64,000 nucleotides of DNA from Pseudonocardia alni. Lineage in GTDB: Bacteria; Actinomycetota; Actinomycetes; Mycobacteriales; Pseudonocardiaceae. The notes under the pieces are model-generated. The model did no database searches and was not told where the DNA came from. It worked only from the letters and a program-made list of their open reading frames with translations. The translations under genes and the position numbers were made by a program. The stretch covers positions 1,860,001 through 1,924,000 of the forward strand of contig NZ_PHUJ01000003.1 of assembly GCF_002813375.1 (NCBI RefSeq), given 5' to 3'. Of the stretch, positions 34,369 to 42,844 are shown in pieces (the first letter of the stretch is position 1; the number at the start of each line of letters is the position of its first letter).

Positions 34369-34389
34369 GGACCGCGCGGCCGATCCGAG

Positions 34390-34427
34390 CAGCACGTCTC
34401 CGCCCCACCGGGGGCCGCAACGTGCTG
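34390..34427 (+). terminator. Nested inverted repeat after trpF
   Basis: CAGCACGT (34390-34397) and ACGTGCTG (34420-34427) form an outer 8-bp stem. A CCCC/GGGG inner stem lies near 34403-34414. It starts 21 bases beyond the trpF stop and probably ends that transcript. Confidence 0.5.
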
Positions 34428-34450
34428 ATCGACGTGGCTCGACCTCGGGG

Positions 34451-34476
34451 ATGCATGATCTCGCTGGATCATGCAT
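34451..34476. promoter_or_regulatory. Large operator-like inverted repeat before the CoA-transferase operon
   Basis: ATGCATGATC-tcgctg-GATCATGCAT: two perfect 10-bp arms around six bases, 42 bases upstream of the first start codon of the operon. TGATC...GATCA half-sites suit a dimeric GntR/FCD regulator, and such a regulator is encoded at the end of this operon. Confidence 0.7.
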
Positions 34477-34518
34477 TATTCCGGCGATCAGGCACCGTCT
34501 CGACGTCGAGGAGCCGTC

Positions 34519-34605
34519 ATGGCCGCGGGCGCACTGCAGGGCAAGGTCGCGATCGTCACCGGGGGTGCGTCCGGCATCGGCCGGGACGACAGGCGGAGCA
34601 TCTGA
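34519..34605 (+). pseudogene. 28-codon remnant of a short-chain dehydrogenase gene
   Basis: ATG 34519, with GAGGAG upstream, opens a frame whose translation contains LQGKVAIVTGGASGIGR, the NAD-binding start of a classical short-chain dehydrogenase (TGGASGIG). It then runs for six unrelated codons into TGA at 34603. The rest of the enzyme is missing. The stop overlaps the ATG of the CoA-transferase (TGATG), so this remnant now acts as a translated leader. An internal deletion that fused the start of an SDR gene to the next gene is the simplest explanation. Confidence 0.75.
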
Positions 34606-35747
34606 TGGCGCTCCCCCTGGACGGGCTGCTCGTCGTGTCCTGCGAGCAGGCCGTCGCCGCACCGCTGGCGACCCGGCACCTCGCCGACCTCGGCGCCCGC
34701 GTCATCAAGATCGAACGCGAGGGCTCGGGCGACTTCGCCCGCGACTACGACGAGACCGTCCACGGCATGTCCAGCCACTTCGTGTGGCTGAACCGGTCCA
34801 AGGAGTCGGTCACCCTCGACCTCAAGTCCGACGACGGCCGCGCCACGATGCTGCGGCTGCTGGACCGGGCCGACGTGTTCGTGCAGAACTTCGCCCCGGG
34901 CGCCGCCGAGCGGCTCGGGCTCGGTGCCGCGGCGCTGCGCGAGCGGTACCCGCGGCTGGTGACCTGCTCGATCTCCGGCTACGGCTCGTCCGGCCCGTAC
35001 CGCGACGCCAAGGCCTACGACCTGCTCATCCAGTCCGAGGCCGGGCTGGTCTCGATCACCGGCACCGAGGACGCGCCCGCGAAGAGCGGCATCCCGGCCG
35101 CCGACATCGGCGCCGGCATGTACGCCTTCTCCGGCATCCTGGCCGCGCTCTACGAGCGGGAACGCACCGGGCAGGGCACCGACCTGGAGGTCAGCCTGTT
35201 CGACTCGCTGGTGGAGTGGATGGGCTACCCGCTCTACTACGCCGGCTACGGCGGCACCGCCCCGAAGCGGACCGGCACCAGCCACGCCGCGATCGCCCCG
35301 TACGGCACCTTCTCCGCCGGGGACGGCACCGACGTCGTCCTGTCGATCCAGAACGAACGGGAGTGGGCGACGTTCTGCCAGGTCGTGCTGGGACGCCCGG
35401 AGGTCGCGACCGACCCGCGGTTCGCGAGCGGCCGGGCCCGGGTGGAGAACCGACCCGACCTGCACGCCGAGATCGACACCGTGTTCACGGGCCTGACCGG
35501 CGACGAGCTCGTCGCGCGGCTGGTGGAGGCGCGGATCGCGCACGCCCGGCAGCGCGAGGTCGGTGAGGTGCTGGAGCACCCGCAGCTCGCCGCGCGCGAC
35601 CGGTGGACCGAGGTCGGCAGCCCGGTCGGGCCGCTGCGCGCGCTGCGGCCGCCGATCACCGTCGCCGGACGGACCGCGCGGATGGACCCGGTTCCGGCCG
35701 TCGGCGAGCACACCGACGCCGTCCTCGCCTGGCTCGACGAGCGGTGA
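34605..35747 (+). CDS. CaiB/BaiF family CoA-transferase
   Basis: 380 residues, family III CoA-transferase. It has VSCEQAVAAPLATRHLADLGARVIKIE, LNRSKESVTLDLKSDDGR, VFVQNFAPGAAERLG, the catalytic Asp region IPAADIGAGMYAF (Asp167) and the terminal VPAVGEHTDAVLAWL. It moves CoA between carboxylic acids; the substrate pair is unknown. Translation is probably coupled to the upstream SDR remnant. The GTG of the GntR gene overlaps its stop. Confidence 0.9.
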   Translation: MALPLDGLLVVSCEQAVAAPLATRHLADLGARVIKIEREGSGDFARDYDETVHGMSSHFVWLNRSKESVTLDLKSDDGRATMLRLLDRADVFVQNFAPGAAERLGLGAAALRERYPRLVTCSISGYGSSGPYRDAKAYDLLIQSEAGLVSITGTEDAPAKSGIPAADIGAGMYAFSGILAALYERERTGQGTDLEVSLFDSLVEWMGYPLYYAGYGGTAPKRTGTSHAAIAPYGTFSAGDGTDVVLSIQNEREWATFCQVVLGRPEVATDPRFASGRARVENRPDLHAEIDTVFTGLTGDELVARLVEARIAHARQREVGEVLEHPQLAARDRWTEVGSPVGPLRALRPPITVAGRTARMDPVPAVGEHTDAVLAWLDER

Positions 35748-36385
35748 GCACGAAACGCGACCGGATCGTCGACGAGCTGCGCCGCGACATCCTCGGCGGC
35801 GGCCTCGCCCGCGGGACGCCGCTGCGCCAGGACGAGCTGGCCCGCCGGTTCGGCGCGTCCATCACCCCGGTCCGCGAGGCGCTGAGCCTGCTGTCCGCGG
35901 AGGGGCTGGTCGTCGCCGAGCACCACCGCGGGGTGCGGGTCGCCGGCGTCGATGTGGACCGGGTGACCGCGACCTACGTGGTGCGCCGGCTCACCGAGGC
36001 CCACGCGGTCCGCCGCGCGACGCCGCGGGTCTCGCGGCACGACCTCGCCCGGGCCCGCGCCGTCCTCGACCGCCCCGCCGACGACCCGGCCGCCGCCCGC
36101 GAGCGGAACCGCGAGTTCCACTTCCTGCTCTACGACCGGTGCGGCGTGCCCGCACTGCCGGAACGGATCGCCGCGCTGTGGCAGGCGTTCCCGTGGGACC
36201 TGACCCTGCACGACGACGACCGCGCCGCCGCCTCGGCCGCCGAGCACCGGGCGATCCTCGACGCGGTGACCGACGGCGACGCCGACCGGGCCGCCGCCGC
36301 GACCGAGGCGCACGTGGCGGGCGGGTTCGCCTCGCTGCTCCGGGCGCTCGGCGGGGCGCGCGCCGGGGACCCGTTCGACGACTAG
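35744..36385 (+). CDS. GntR family regulator with FCD domain
   Basis: 213 residues: winged helix (IVDELRRDILGGGLARGTPLRQDELARRFGASITPVREALSLLSAEGLVV) and an FCD effector domain with RNREFHFLLYDRCG and AEHRAILDAVTDGDA, where His residues often bind a metal and a carboxylate ligand. Second gene of the CoA-transferase operon. The 10-bp-arm inverted repeat at 34451-34476 is its likely operator. Its TAG stop lies inside the -10 box of the next gene. Confidence 0.87.
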   Translation: MSTKRDRIVDELRRDILGGGLARGTPLRQDELARRFGASITPVREALSLLSAEGLVVAEHHRGVRVAGVDVDRVTATYVVRRLTEAHAVRRATPRVSRHDLARARAVLDRPADDPAAARERNREFHFLLYDRCGVPALPERIAALWQAFPWDLTLHDDDRAAASAAEHRAILDAVTDGDADRAAAATEAHVAGGFASLLRALGGARAGDPFDD

Positions 36386-36388
36386 GGT
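36383..36388 (+). promoter_or_regulatory. -10 box of a leaderless GH13 gene, overlapping a stop codon
   Basis: TAGGGT starts with the TAG stop of the GntR gene and ends seven bases before ATG 36396. Confidence 0.45.
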
Positions 36389-36395
36389 CGCGCGG

Positions 36396-37586
36396 ATGGA
36401 CTGGGTACGGCACGCGATCTGGTGGCACGTGTACCCGCTGGGGTTCACCGGGGCCCACCCCGACCGCGGCGACGGCGCGGACCACTCGCTGCGACGGATC
36501 GTCGGCTGGCTCGACCACGCCGTCGCGCTGGGGGCGAACGGGCTGCTGCTCGGCCCGGTGTTCGCCTCGGCCACCCACGGCTACGACACCACCGACCACC
36601 TGCGGATCGATCCGCGCCTGGGCTCGGACGCCGACTTCGACGCGCTCGTCGCCGAGGCGAAGGGACGCGGGCTGCGGATCCTCCTCGACGGCGTGTTCAA
36701 CCACGTCGGCCCCGAGCACCCGCGGCTGCTCGCCGCCCGCGCCGACCCCGGCGGGCCGGACGACGCCTGGTTCCGGCACACCGACGACGGGGAGATCGCC
36801 GTCTTCGAGGGCCACCCCGGCCTGCACACCCTCGACCACGACAACCCCGCCGTCCGCGACCACGTCGCCGACGTGCTCTGCCACTGGCTCGACCGCGGCG
36901 CCGACGGGTGGCGGCTCGACGCCGCATACACCGTCCCCGACGACTTCTGGGCCGACGTGCTCCCCCGCGTCCGCGAGCGCCACCCGGATGCCTGGTTCCT
37001 CGGCGAGGTCATCCACGGCGAGCACGACGCGGTCACCGCCGCCACCACGATCGACGCGCTCACCCAGTACGAGCTGTGGAAGGCGATCTGGTCGAGCCTC
37101 GACGACGGCAACCCGCACGAGCTGGCGTGGGCGCTGCAGCGCCACGACCGGTTCGTCGCCGCCGCGGTGCCGAACACCTTCGTCGGCAACCACGACGTCA
37201 CCCGGCTCGCGTCGCAGCTGCACGACCGCCGCCACATCGAGCTGGCCGTCGCCGTGTTGTGCACCGTCGGCGGCACCCCCTCGGTCTACGCCGGCGACGA
37301 GCTCGGCCTGACCGGGGTCAAGGAGGAGCGGGCCGGCGGCGACGACGCGGTACGCCCCGAGTTCCCCGCCGACGGGTCCCTCCCCTCCGGCGCCGACCCG
37401 CACGTCCTGGCCGTGCACCAGGAGCTGATCGGCCTGCGCAGGCGCCACCCCTGGCTGTACGACGCGCGGACCGAGGTGGCCGAGGCCACCGACGACCGGC
37501 TCGTCTACGTCAGCCACGGCGACGGCGGCGCGCTGCGGGTCACCCTCGACTACGCCGCGGGCACCTGGGACGTCCAGGACGTCTGA
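36396..37586 (+). CDS. GH13 family glycoside hydrolase (alpha-amylase-like)
   Basis: 396 residues, (beta/alpha)8 barrel of the alpha-amylase family. Conserved regions: LDGVFNHVG (98-105), DGWRLDAAY with nucleophile Asp175, FLGEVIHGE with acid/base Glu204, and FVGNHDVTR with Asp267. No signal peptide, so cytoplasmic. It is shorter than most amylases and has a minimal C-terminal domain, pointing to an oligosaccharide- or trehalose-type hydrolase or transferase, specificity unknown. Likely leaderless. Confidence 0.88.
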   Translation: MDWVRHAIWWHVYPLGFTGAHPDRGDGADHSLRRIVGWLDHAVALGANGLLLGPVFASATHGYDTTDHLRIDPRLGSDADFDALVAEAKGRGLRILLDGVFNHVGPEHPRLLAARADPGGPDDAWFRHTDDGEIAVFEGHPGLHTLDHDNPAVRDHVADVLCHWLDRGADGWRLDAAYTVPDDFWADVLPRVRERHPDAWFLGEVIHGEHDAVTAATTIDALTQYELWKAIWSSLDDGNPHELAWALQRHDRFVAAAVPNTFVGNHDVTRLASQLHDRRHIELAVAVLCTVGGTPSVYAGDELGLTGVKEERAGGDDAVRPEFPADGSLPSGADPHVLAVHQELIGLRRRHPWLYDARTEVAEATDDRLVYVSHGDGGALRVTLDYAAGTWDVQDV

Positions 37587-37605
37587 CCCGACCTCGGCAA
37601 CAGGT

Positions 37606-37680
37606 GGATCACGGTTGATCCTTCCGGCCGAGCGGCCCGCCACTCGCAGCACCGCGACGGCCGGTGGTCGCGGACCGGCC
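37606..37680. promoter_or_regulatory. Cluster of inverted repeats with two interleaved 7-bp stems
   Basis: In the 222-base gap after the GH13 gene: GGATCA-cggt-TGATCC (37606-37621); GGCCG-ag-CGGCC (37626-37637); and two interleaved perfect stems. CCGCGAC (37652-37658) pairs with GTCGCGG (37667-37673). GGCCGGT (37659-37665) pairs with ACCGGCC (37674-37680). Only one of the last two can form at a time in RNA. This could be a terminator or switch upstream of the exported protein gene at 37809. Confidence 0.5.
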
Positions 37681-37808
37681 CCACGCGGACAACCCGATCC
37701 GTACGGTCGATCACGGAACGGTCACGGTCCTGATCCCCAGCAGGACCCGCGCGCCCCGCTCCCCAGGCACCCGGGCGCAGCCGACTCCGACGAGGAAGGA
37801 CGCCCTGC

Positions 37809-38696
37809 GTGCCGAGGAACATCCCCGGCTCCGTGGCGGCCCGGCGCTCCCCGAGCCGGACCGACCCGAGCCGACCCCTGCCGTCGACGACCGTCGTCAC
37901 CCGTGACGTCGGCCCGGAGCGGGGCGGGAGGCACCGCCGCGCGGGGCGGGCCCGCACCCTGCAGGCACTCACCTCCGCGCTCGCCGGTGGCGGCCTCGTC
38001 GCCGCGCACGCCGCGACGGGCGGTGGGCTCCCCCGGGTCGACGACCTCGCGTTGCAGGCGTTCAGCGCCCCGGCCGCGGACGCCTCGCTCGCCGACGCGG
38101 TCCCGGCCACACCGACGGCGCACGCCGGCGCGGCCCGGTCGCTGGCCGAGCCGCCGCCCCCGGTCGACGTCGACGCGATCGTCGGCGCCGCGGACGGTGC
38201 GGTCGGCTCCGCGGTGAAGGCCCGCGACGAGGCGCGCGAGCGCGCCCGTGCCGCCGCGCGCGAGGCACGGGATGCGGCCGCCCGCGCCGCCGACTCCGCG
38301 CGGTCCTCGGCCGGGGCCTCCGGCGCCCCCTCGGATGACGGCCCGACCGGGTCCACCACGTGTGCCCTGGGCACCGCGGGCATGGAGGGCGTCGCCGCGA
38401 ACGTGGCGACGGCCGGGGAGAAGCTGCGCTGCCTGTTCGGCGTCGACTCCGTGCTGGGCATCGGCAGCCGCGGCAACGCCTCCGACCACCCCAGCGGCAA
38501 GGCTCTGGACTTCATGGTCGACAAGGCGACGGGCGACCGGCTCGCCGCCTACGCCCGGCAGAACCGGGACGAGCTCGGGATCTCCTACATCATCTGGCAG
38601 CAGCGCATCGACACCGGCAGCGGCTGGAAGGCCCAGGAGGACCGGGGCGGGGCGACGGCGAACCACATGGACCACGTGCACATCTCGTTCACCTGA
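37809..38696 (+). CDS. Exported protein with VanY/M15-like C-terminal domain (ARB_07466 type)
   Basis: 295 residues. GTG 37809 follows GAGGAAGG. A basic N-terminus and hydrophobic stretch (about 50-70, LQALTSALAGGGLVAAHAA) suggest export. Then comes a charged helical region rich in Ala/Arg/Glu (about 135-165), likely a coiled coil. The C-terminal domain has SDHPSGKALDFMVD and NHMDHVHISF, which place His/Asp as in the zinc site of M15 D,D-carboxypeptidase-like domains. Similar proteins are common in actinobacterial cell-wall maintenance. Enzyme activity is not established. Confidence 0.75.
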   Translation: MPRNIPGSVAARRSPSRTDPSRPLPSTTVVTRDVGPERGGRHRRAGRARTLQALTSALAGGGLVAAHAATGGGLPRVDDLALQAFSAPAADASLADAVPATPTAHAGAARSLAEPPPPVDVDAIVGAADGAVGSAVKARDEARERARAAAREARDAAARAADSARSSAGASGAPSDDGPTGSTTCALGTAGMEGVAANVATAGEKLRCLFGVDSVLGIGSRGNASDHPSGKALDFMVDKATGDRLAAYARQNRDELGISYIIWQQRIDTGSGWKAQEDRGGATANHMDHVHISFT

Positions 38697-38721
38697 CGTC
38701 TCGACGACGATCGCCGCGTCC

Positions 38722-38757
38722 GAGGGGTCCGGTGCCGTTCCCGGCGCCGGACCCCTC
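38722..38757. terminator. Strong bidirectional hairpin terminator
   Basis: GAGGGGTCCGG (38722-38732) pairs with CCGGACCCCTC (38747-38757), then T:G and GCCG/CGGC extend the stem to 16 bp around a TTCC loop. It sits between the convergent M15-like and DUF305 genes and can serve both. Confidence 0.85.
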
Positions 38758-38775
38758 AGCCGTGACGATCTCCGC

Positions 38776-39333
38776 TCAGCCCAGCAGCGTCCGCATCTCC
38801 GCGATCTCCGCCTGCTGGGCGTCGACGATCCGCTGCGCCAGCTCCCGCGCCCGCGGGTCCACCCCGGCGTCGAGCTCGGCGCGGGCCATGGTCACCGCCC
38901 CCTCGTGGTGGGCGATCATCATCTGGAGGAACGACCGGTCGAACGCGGCGCCGGACGCGCGCCCCAGAGCGGCCATCTGCTCGTCGGACATCATCCCGGC
39001 CATCCCGGCCATGTCGCCGTGACCGCCGTGGTGGTCCGCGGCGGGTGCGGCGCCCCAGTCGGCCAGGAACCCCCGGAGCCGGCCGATCTCCGGGCCCTGG
39101 GCCGCCTCGATCCGGGCGGCGAGGTCGCGCACCCGGGCTCCGGCGCGGTCGTCGGCGAGCCGCGCCATCGCGACCGCCTGCTCGTGGTGCGGGATCATGC
39201 CCTGGGCGAAGGCGACGTCGGCGCTGCTCGACGAGGCCGCGGGCGGGGCGGACGCTCCCCCGCCGGCACAGCCGGTCAGGACGAGGGCAGCGGCCAGTGC
39301 CGTGGCGGCGAGCGCCACGTTCGTGCGTGTCAT
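38776..39333 (-). CDS. DUF305 domain lipoprotein
   Basis: 185 residues. Signal peptide with lipobox LTGC (about 19-22). Two DUF305 repeats each with a HH pair: FAQGMIPHHEQAVAMA and FLQMMIAHHEGAVTMA, with a His/Met-rich loop between (HHGGHGDMAGMAGMM). His and Met clusters outside the membrane next to csoR-copZ-copA suggest copper binding or storage (inference). The ATG lies 64 bases before the end of the DUF6153 gene on the same strand. Confidence 0.88.
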   Translation of the reverse strand: MTRTNVALAATALAAALVLTGCAGGGASAPPAASSSSADVAFAQGMIPHHEQAVAMARLADDRAGARVRDLAARIEAAQGPEIGRLRGFLADWGAAPAADHHGGHGDMAGMAGMMSDEQMAALGRASGAAFDRSFLQMMIAHHEGAVTMARAELDAGVDPRARELAQRIVDAQQAEIAEMRTLLG

Positions 39334-39396
39334 GTGTCGGTACTCCCGTGTCGTGGGTGCTCGGCGGCTCCGGCGCTCTCCCGCGCCGGAGGCCGG

Positions 39397-39852
39397 TCAC
39401 GTCCGCGACACGCAGAGCAGCGCGAGCCGTCGCGGGACCGGGGGCGGACGGGCCACCGGTGCGGTCCGCGGACTCCCCGGGCCGGCCGGCCCCCGCGACG
39501 ACGGCAGCGGCGCGAACCCGGCCAGCAGCACCGCCGCAGCCAGAGCGGCCCCGGCCGCGAGCACGGCCAGGCACAGGTGCAGCAGGTGCGACGCCCCGTC
39601 GTGGGGCACGCCGCGCGGGTCGGGATGCGCGGCCCCCTGAGCCCCGGCGGGCGCGACCCCGTGCGGGCCGGGATGCGCCGGCCCCGGGGCGGCGTGGAGC
39701 GTGCCCCCGTGCGTGACGACGGGTGCGGCGGCGGGAGCGTGGTGTACACCGGAGGACACGGGCGGCGCCGCGAGCGCGTGCATCCCCAGCAGCCCGAGCA
39801 GCACCGGCAGCACGAGCACGAGCAGCCGGGTCCGGTCCGTCACACCCCGCAC
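39397..39852 (-). CDS. DUF6153-type small membrane protein
   Basis: 151 residues: N-terminal hydrophobic segment (LLVLVLPVLLGLLGMHALAAP), a His/Pro/Gly-rich linker (VHHAP, THGG, HGVAPAG), and a second helix (LLHLCLAVLAAGAALAAAVLLAGFAPL). Family function unknown; members often sit beside copper genes. It is divergent from csoR across the CsoR-type operator, so copper induction is plausible. Start at GTG 39852 or 39843 is uncertain. Confidence 0.7.
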   Translation of the reverse strand: MRGVTDRTRLLVLVLPVLLGLLGMHALAAPPVSSGVHHAPAAAPVVTHGGTLHAAPGPAHPGPHGVAPAGAQGAAHPDPRGVPHDGASHLLHLCLAVLAAGAALAAAVLLAGFAPLPSSRGPAGPGSPRTAPVARPPPVPRRLALLCVSRT

Positions 39853-39870
39853 GCTACAGGCACGGTAGAT

Positions 39871-39894
39871 ACCATTACCCCCTAGGGGTATGGT
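39871..39894. promoter_or_regulatory. CsoR operator
   Basis: A 24-base imperfect palindrome centred on CCCCTAGGGG (39879-39888), with ACCAT and ATGGT at its ends, matching known CsoR sites (C/G-run palindromes around TA). It lies between the DUF6153 gene and csoR and probably controls both directions. Confidence 0.8.
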
Positions 39895-39919
39895 GACGGT
39901 GGACCCCGAGGAGGACGCG

Positions 39920-40201
39920 ATGCCCGGCTACGCCGACACCAAGGACGCGCACGTCAAGCGGATGCGCCGGATCGAGGGCCAGGTCCGCGGCATCACGAAG
40001 ATGATCGAGTCCGACAAGTACTGCATCGACGTGCTGACCCAGGTCGCCGCGGTCAACAAGGCCCTCGAGGCCGTCGCGCTGGGCCTGCTCGACGAACACC
40101 TGAAGCACTGCGTCGCCGACGCCGCCACCGAGGGTGGCCCCGTCGCCGAGGAGAAGATCCGGGAGGCCAGCGCGGCGATCGCCCGGCTGGTCCGTTCCTG
40201 A
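39920..40201 (+). CDS. csoR: Copper-sensing repressor
   Basis: 93 residues from ATG 39920, preferred because GAGGAGG lies five bases upstream; an upstream ATG at 39890 overlaps the operator. All-helical CsoR/RcnR fold with the Cu(I) ligands Cys (KYCIDVL), His and Cys (EHLKHC). Cu(I) binding releases DNA. It heads csoR-copZ-copA. Confidence 0.93.
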   Translation: MPGYADTKDAHVKRMRRIEGQVRGITKMIESDKYCIDVLTQVAAVNKALEAVALGLLDEHLKHCVADAATEGGPVAEEKIREASAAIARLVRS

Positions 40202-40242
40202 CACCCGACGTTCTTGAAACCCCGCACCCAGGAGAGAGCACG

Positions 40243-40446
40243 ATGAGCACCGCCAGCTACACCGTCACCGGCATGACCTGCCAGCACTGCGTCGCCTCGG
40301 TCACCGAGGAGATCGGCGAGATCTCCGGCGTCACGGACGTGGCCGTCGACCTGCCGGCCGGCGCCGTCACCGTCACCAGCGACGGCGAGGTCTCCCCCGA
40401 CGCCGTCCGTGACGCCGTGCACGAGGCGGGCTACCAGCTCGCCTGA
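40243..40446 (+). CDS. copZ: Copper chaperone, heavy-metal-associated domain
   Basis: 67 residues, a single ferredoxin-like HMA domain with the Cu(I)-binding motif GMTCQHC (Cys13, Cys16). GGAGAG precedes the ATG. It should deliver copper to CopA, encoded next. A 13-bp hairpin separates the two genes. Confidence 0.94.
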   Translation: MSTASYTVTGMTCQHCVASVTEEIGEISGVTDVAVDLPAGAVTVTSDGEVSPDAVRDAVHEAGYQLA

Positions 40447-40464
40447 GCACCCCCCTGACCGCCC

Positions 40465-40500
40465 ACCCGGCGCGGGTCGCCACCGCCACCCGCGCCGGGT
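40465..40500 (+). terminator. 13-bp hairpin between copZ and copA
   Basis: ACCCGGCGCGGGT (40465-40477) and ACCCGCGCCGGGT (40488-40500) pair perfectly around a ten-base loop, 18 bases after copZ and 19 before copA. As a partial terminator or RNA stabiliser it would give more chaperone than pump. Confidence 0.65.
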
Positions 40501-40519
40501 CACCCCCGGAGGACCGACC

Positions 40520-42835
40520 ATGAGCGACACGTCCCCGGCCCACGGACCCGTCACCGCGCTGCCCCGCGCAGCCGCGACCGGGACCGTCGCCGAGAGCGAT
40601 GCCGACAGCACCGTCACCGAGATCGAGCTCGCCGTCGGCGGCATGACCTGCGCGTCCTGCGCCAACCGGATCGAGCGCAAGCTCAACAAGCTCGACGGCG
40701 TCAGCGCGACCGTCAACTACGCCACCGAGAAGGCGCGGATCAGCGCCCCGGGCGGCGTCGGGCTCGAGACCCTGCTCGGGACCGTCGAGGCCGCCGGCTA
40801 CACCGCCACCCCGCCGAGCGCCGGAACCGACGAGGACCCCGAGCGCGACCTGCGCGACCTGCGGAACCGGCTCATCGGCGCCGCCGTGCTGTCGGTGCCG
40901 GTCGTCGTCCTCGCGATGACGCCCGCATGGCAGTTCGTCGGCTGGCAGTGGGTGTCGCTGCTGCTGACGCTGCCGGTCTGGGGCTGGGCGGGCGCGCCGT
41001 TCCACCGCGCCGCCTGGACGAACCTGCGCCACGGCGCCGCCACGATGGACACCCTCGTCTCGATGGGGACGACGGCGGCCCTGGCCTGGTCGCTCTACGC
41101 GTTGTTCCTCGGCACCGCCGGGATGCCCGGCATGGTGCACCCGTTCGAGCTGACGATCTCGCGCACCGACGGCAGCGGGAACATCTACCTGGAGGTCGTC
41201 GCCGCGGTCGTCACGTTCGTGCTGGCCGGGCGCTACGTCGAGCTCCGCTCCCGGCGCCGGGCCGGTGCCGCGCTGCGCGCGCTGCTGCAGATGGGCGCGA
41301 AGGACGTGACGGTGCTCCGCGACGGCGCCGAGGTGCGCGTCGCCGTCGACGAGCTCGCCGTGGGCGAGGAGTTCGTCGTGCGTCCCGGGGAGAAGGTCGC
41401 CACCGACGGCGAGGTCGTCGACGGCCGCTCGGCGGTCGACGTCTCGATGCTGACCGGTGAGTCGGTGCCGGTCGAGGTCCGGGCGGGCGACGCCGTCGTC
41501 GGCGGGTGTGTGAACTCCGGCGGGCGGCTCGTCGTGCGGGCCACCCGGGTCGGCTCGGACACCGCGCTCGCGCAGATGGCGCGACTGGTCGAGGAGGCGC
41601 AGAACGGCAAGGCCGAGGTGCAGCGCCTGGCCGACCGGATCTCCGCGGTGTTCGTGCCCGTCGTCGCCGTGATCGCCGCCGCGACACTGCTGGTCTGGAT
41701 CCTCACCGGCGCCCTCGCCTCGACGGCGTTCACCGCCGCCGTCGCCGTACTGATCATCGCCTGCCCCTGCGCGCTCGGGCTGGCCACGCCGACCGCGCTG
41801 CTGGTCGGCACCGGGCGCGGCGCCCAGACCGGCATCCTGATCAAGGGCCCGGAGATCCTGGAGTCCACCCGGCGGGTCGACACCGTCGTGCTCGACAAGA
41901 CCGGCACCGTCACCACCGGGACCATGGCACTGACCGGCGTGCACACCGCCGACGGCACCGACGAGGCGACCGTGCTGCGCCTCGCCGGGGCCCTCGAGAG
42001 CGCCTCGGAGCACCCGGTGGCCGCCGCGATCGCCGGTGCGGCGACCGAGCGGGTCGGTGACCTGCCCGCCGTCACGGACTTCACCAACCACGAGGGCCTC
42101 GGTGTGCAGGGCGTCGTCGACGGCCACGCCGTGCTCGTCGGCCGTCCGCGGCTGCTGGAGCAGTGGTCGGTCCCGCTGCCCGACGACCTCGCCGCGGTCG
42201 CCGCGGACGAGGCCGCGCGGGGCCGTACGACGGTCGCCGTCGCGTGGGACGGGGCCGCCCGTGCCGTGTTCGTCGTCGCCGACACCGTGAAGCCGACGTC
42301 GGCCGAGGCGATCGCGGAGTTCCGCAGGCTCGGGCTGCGCCCGGTGCTGCTCACCGGGGACAACCGGGCCGTCGCCGAGACCGTGGCCCGTGAGGTCGGC
42401 ATCGAGCCCGGCCCGGACACCGTCATCGCCGACGTGCTGCCCGCGGACAAGCTCGCCGTGGTGGAGCGGCTCCAGGAGCAGGGCCGGGTCGTCGCGATGG
42501 TCGGCGACGGGGTGAACGACGCGGCCGCGCTCGCCCGGGCCGACCTGGGCCTGGCCATGGGCACCGGCACCGACGTGGCGATCGAGGCGTCGGACATCAC
42601 CCTGGTCCGGGGTGACCTGCGGGCCGCGGCCGACGCCGTCCGGCTCTCCCGGCGCACCCTGGGCACGATCCGGGGCAACCTGTTCTGGGCGTTCGCCTAC
42701 AACACGGCCGCGATCCCGCTGGCCGCGTTCGGACTGCTCAACCCGATGATCGCGGGAGCGGCGATGGCGTTCAGCTCGGTGTGCGTGGTGCTCAACAGCC
42801 TGCGGCTGCGCCGGTTCCGCCCGCTGGCGGACTGA
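40520..42835 (+). CDS. copA: Cu(I)-exporting P1B-type ATPase
   Basis: 771 residues. One N-terminal HMA domain (GMTCASC, Cys44/Cys47), eight predicted helices including the CPC motif ([12 protein letters not shown]), the phosphorylation site [17 protein letters not shown], and the hinge [12 protein letters not shown]-terminal helix signatures [12 protein letters not shown] and [15 protein letters not shown] define group 1 (copper) pumps. GGAGG precedes ATG 40520. It exports cytosolic Cu(I). Confidence 0.96.
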   Translation: MSDTSPAHGPVTALPRAAATGTVAESDADSTVTEIELAVGGMTCASCANRIERKLNKLDGVSATVNYATEKARISAPGGVGLETLLGTVEAAGYTATPPSAGTDEDPERDLRDLRNRLIGAAVLSVPVVVLAMTPAWQFVGWQWVSLLLTLPVWGWAGAPFHRAAWTNLRHGAATMDTLVSMGTTAALAWSLYALFLGTAGMPGMVHPFELTISRTDGSGNIYLEVVAAVVTFVLAGRYVELRSRRRAGAALRALLQMGAKDVTVLRDGAEVRVAVDELAVGEEFVVRPGEKVATDGEVVDGRSAVDVSMLTGESVPVEVRAGDAVVGGCVNSGGRLVVRATRVGSDTALAQMARLVEEAQNGKAEVQRLADRISAVFVPVVAVIAAATLLVWILTGALASTAFTAAVAVLIIACPCALGLATPTALLVGTGRGAQTGILIKGPEILESTRRVDTVVLDKTGTVTTGTMALTGVHTADGTDEATVLRLAGALESASEHPVAAAIAGAATERVGDLPAVTDFTNHEGLGVQGVVDGHAVLVGRPRLLEQWSVPLPDDLAAVAADEAARGRTTVAVAWDGAARAVFVVADTVKPTSAEAIAEFRRLGLRPVLLTGDNRAVAETVAREVGIEPGPDTVIADVLPADKLAVVERLQEQGRVVAMVGDGVNDAAALARADLGLAMGTGTDVAIEASDITLVRGDLRAAADAVRLSRRTLGTIRGNLFWAFAYNTAAIPLAAFGLLNPMIAGAAMAFSSVCVVLNSLRLRRFRPLAD

Positions 42836-42844
42836 CCGCTGCTC

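Noticed and set aside
37587..37808. A c-di-AMP (ydaO-type) riboswitch before the exported M15-like protein
   Set aside because: Such riboswitches precede many actinobacterial cell-wall hydrolase genes, but I could not find the conserved core elements here, only unrelated inverted repeats.
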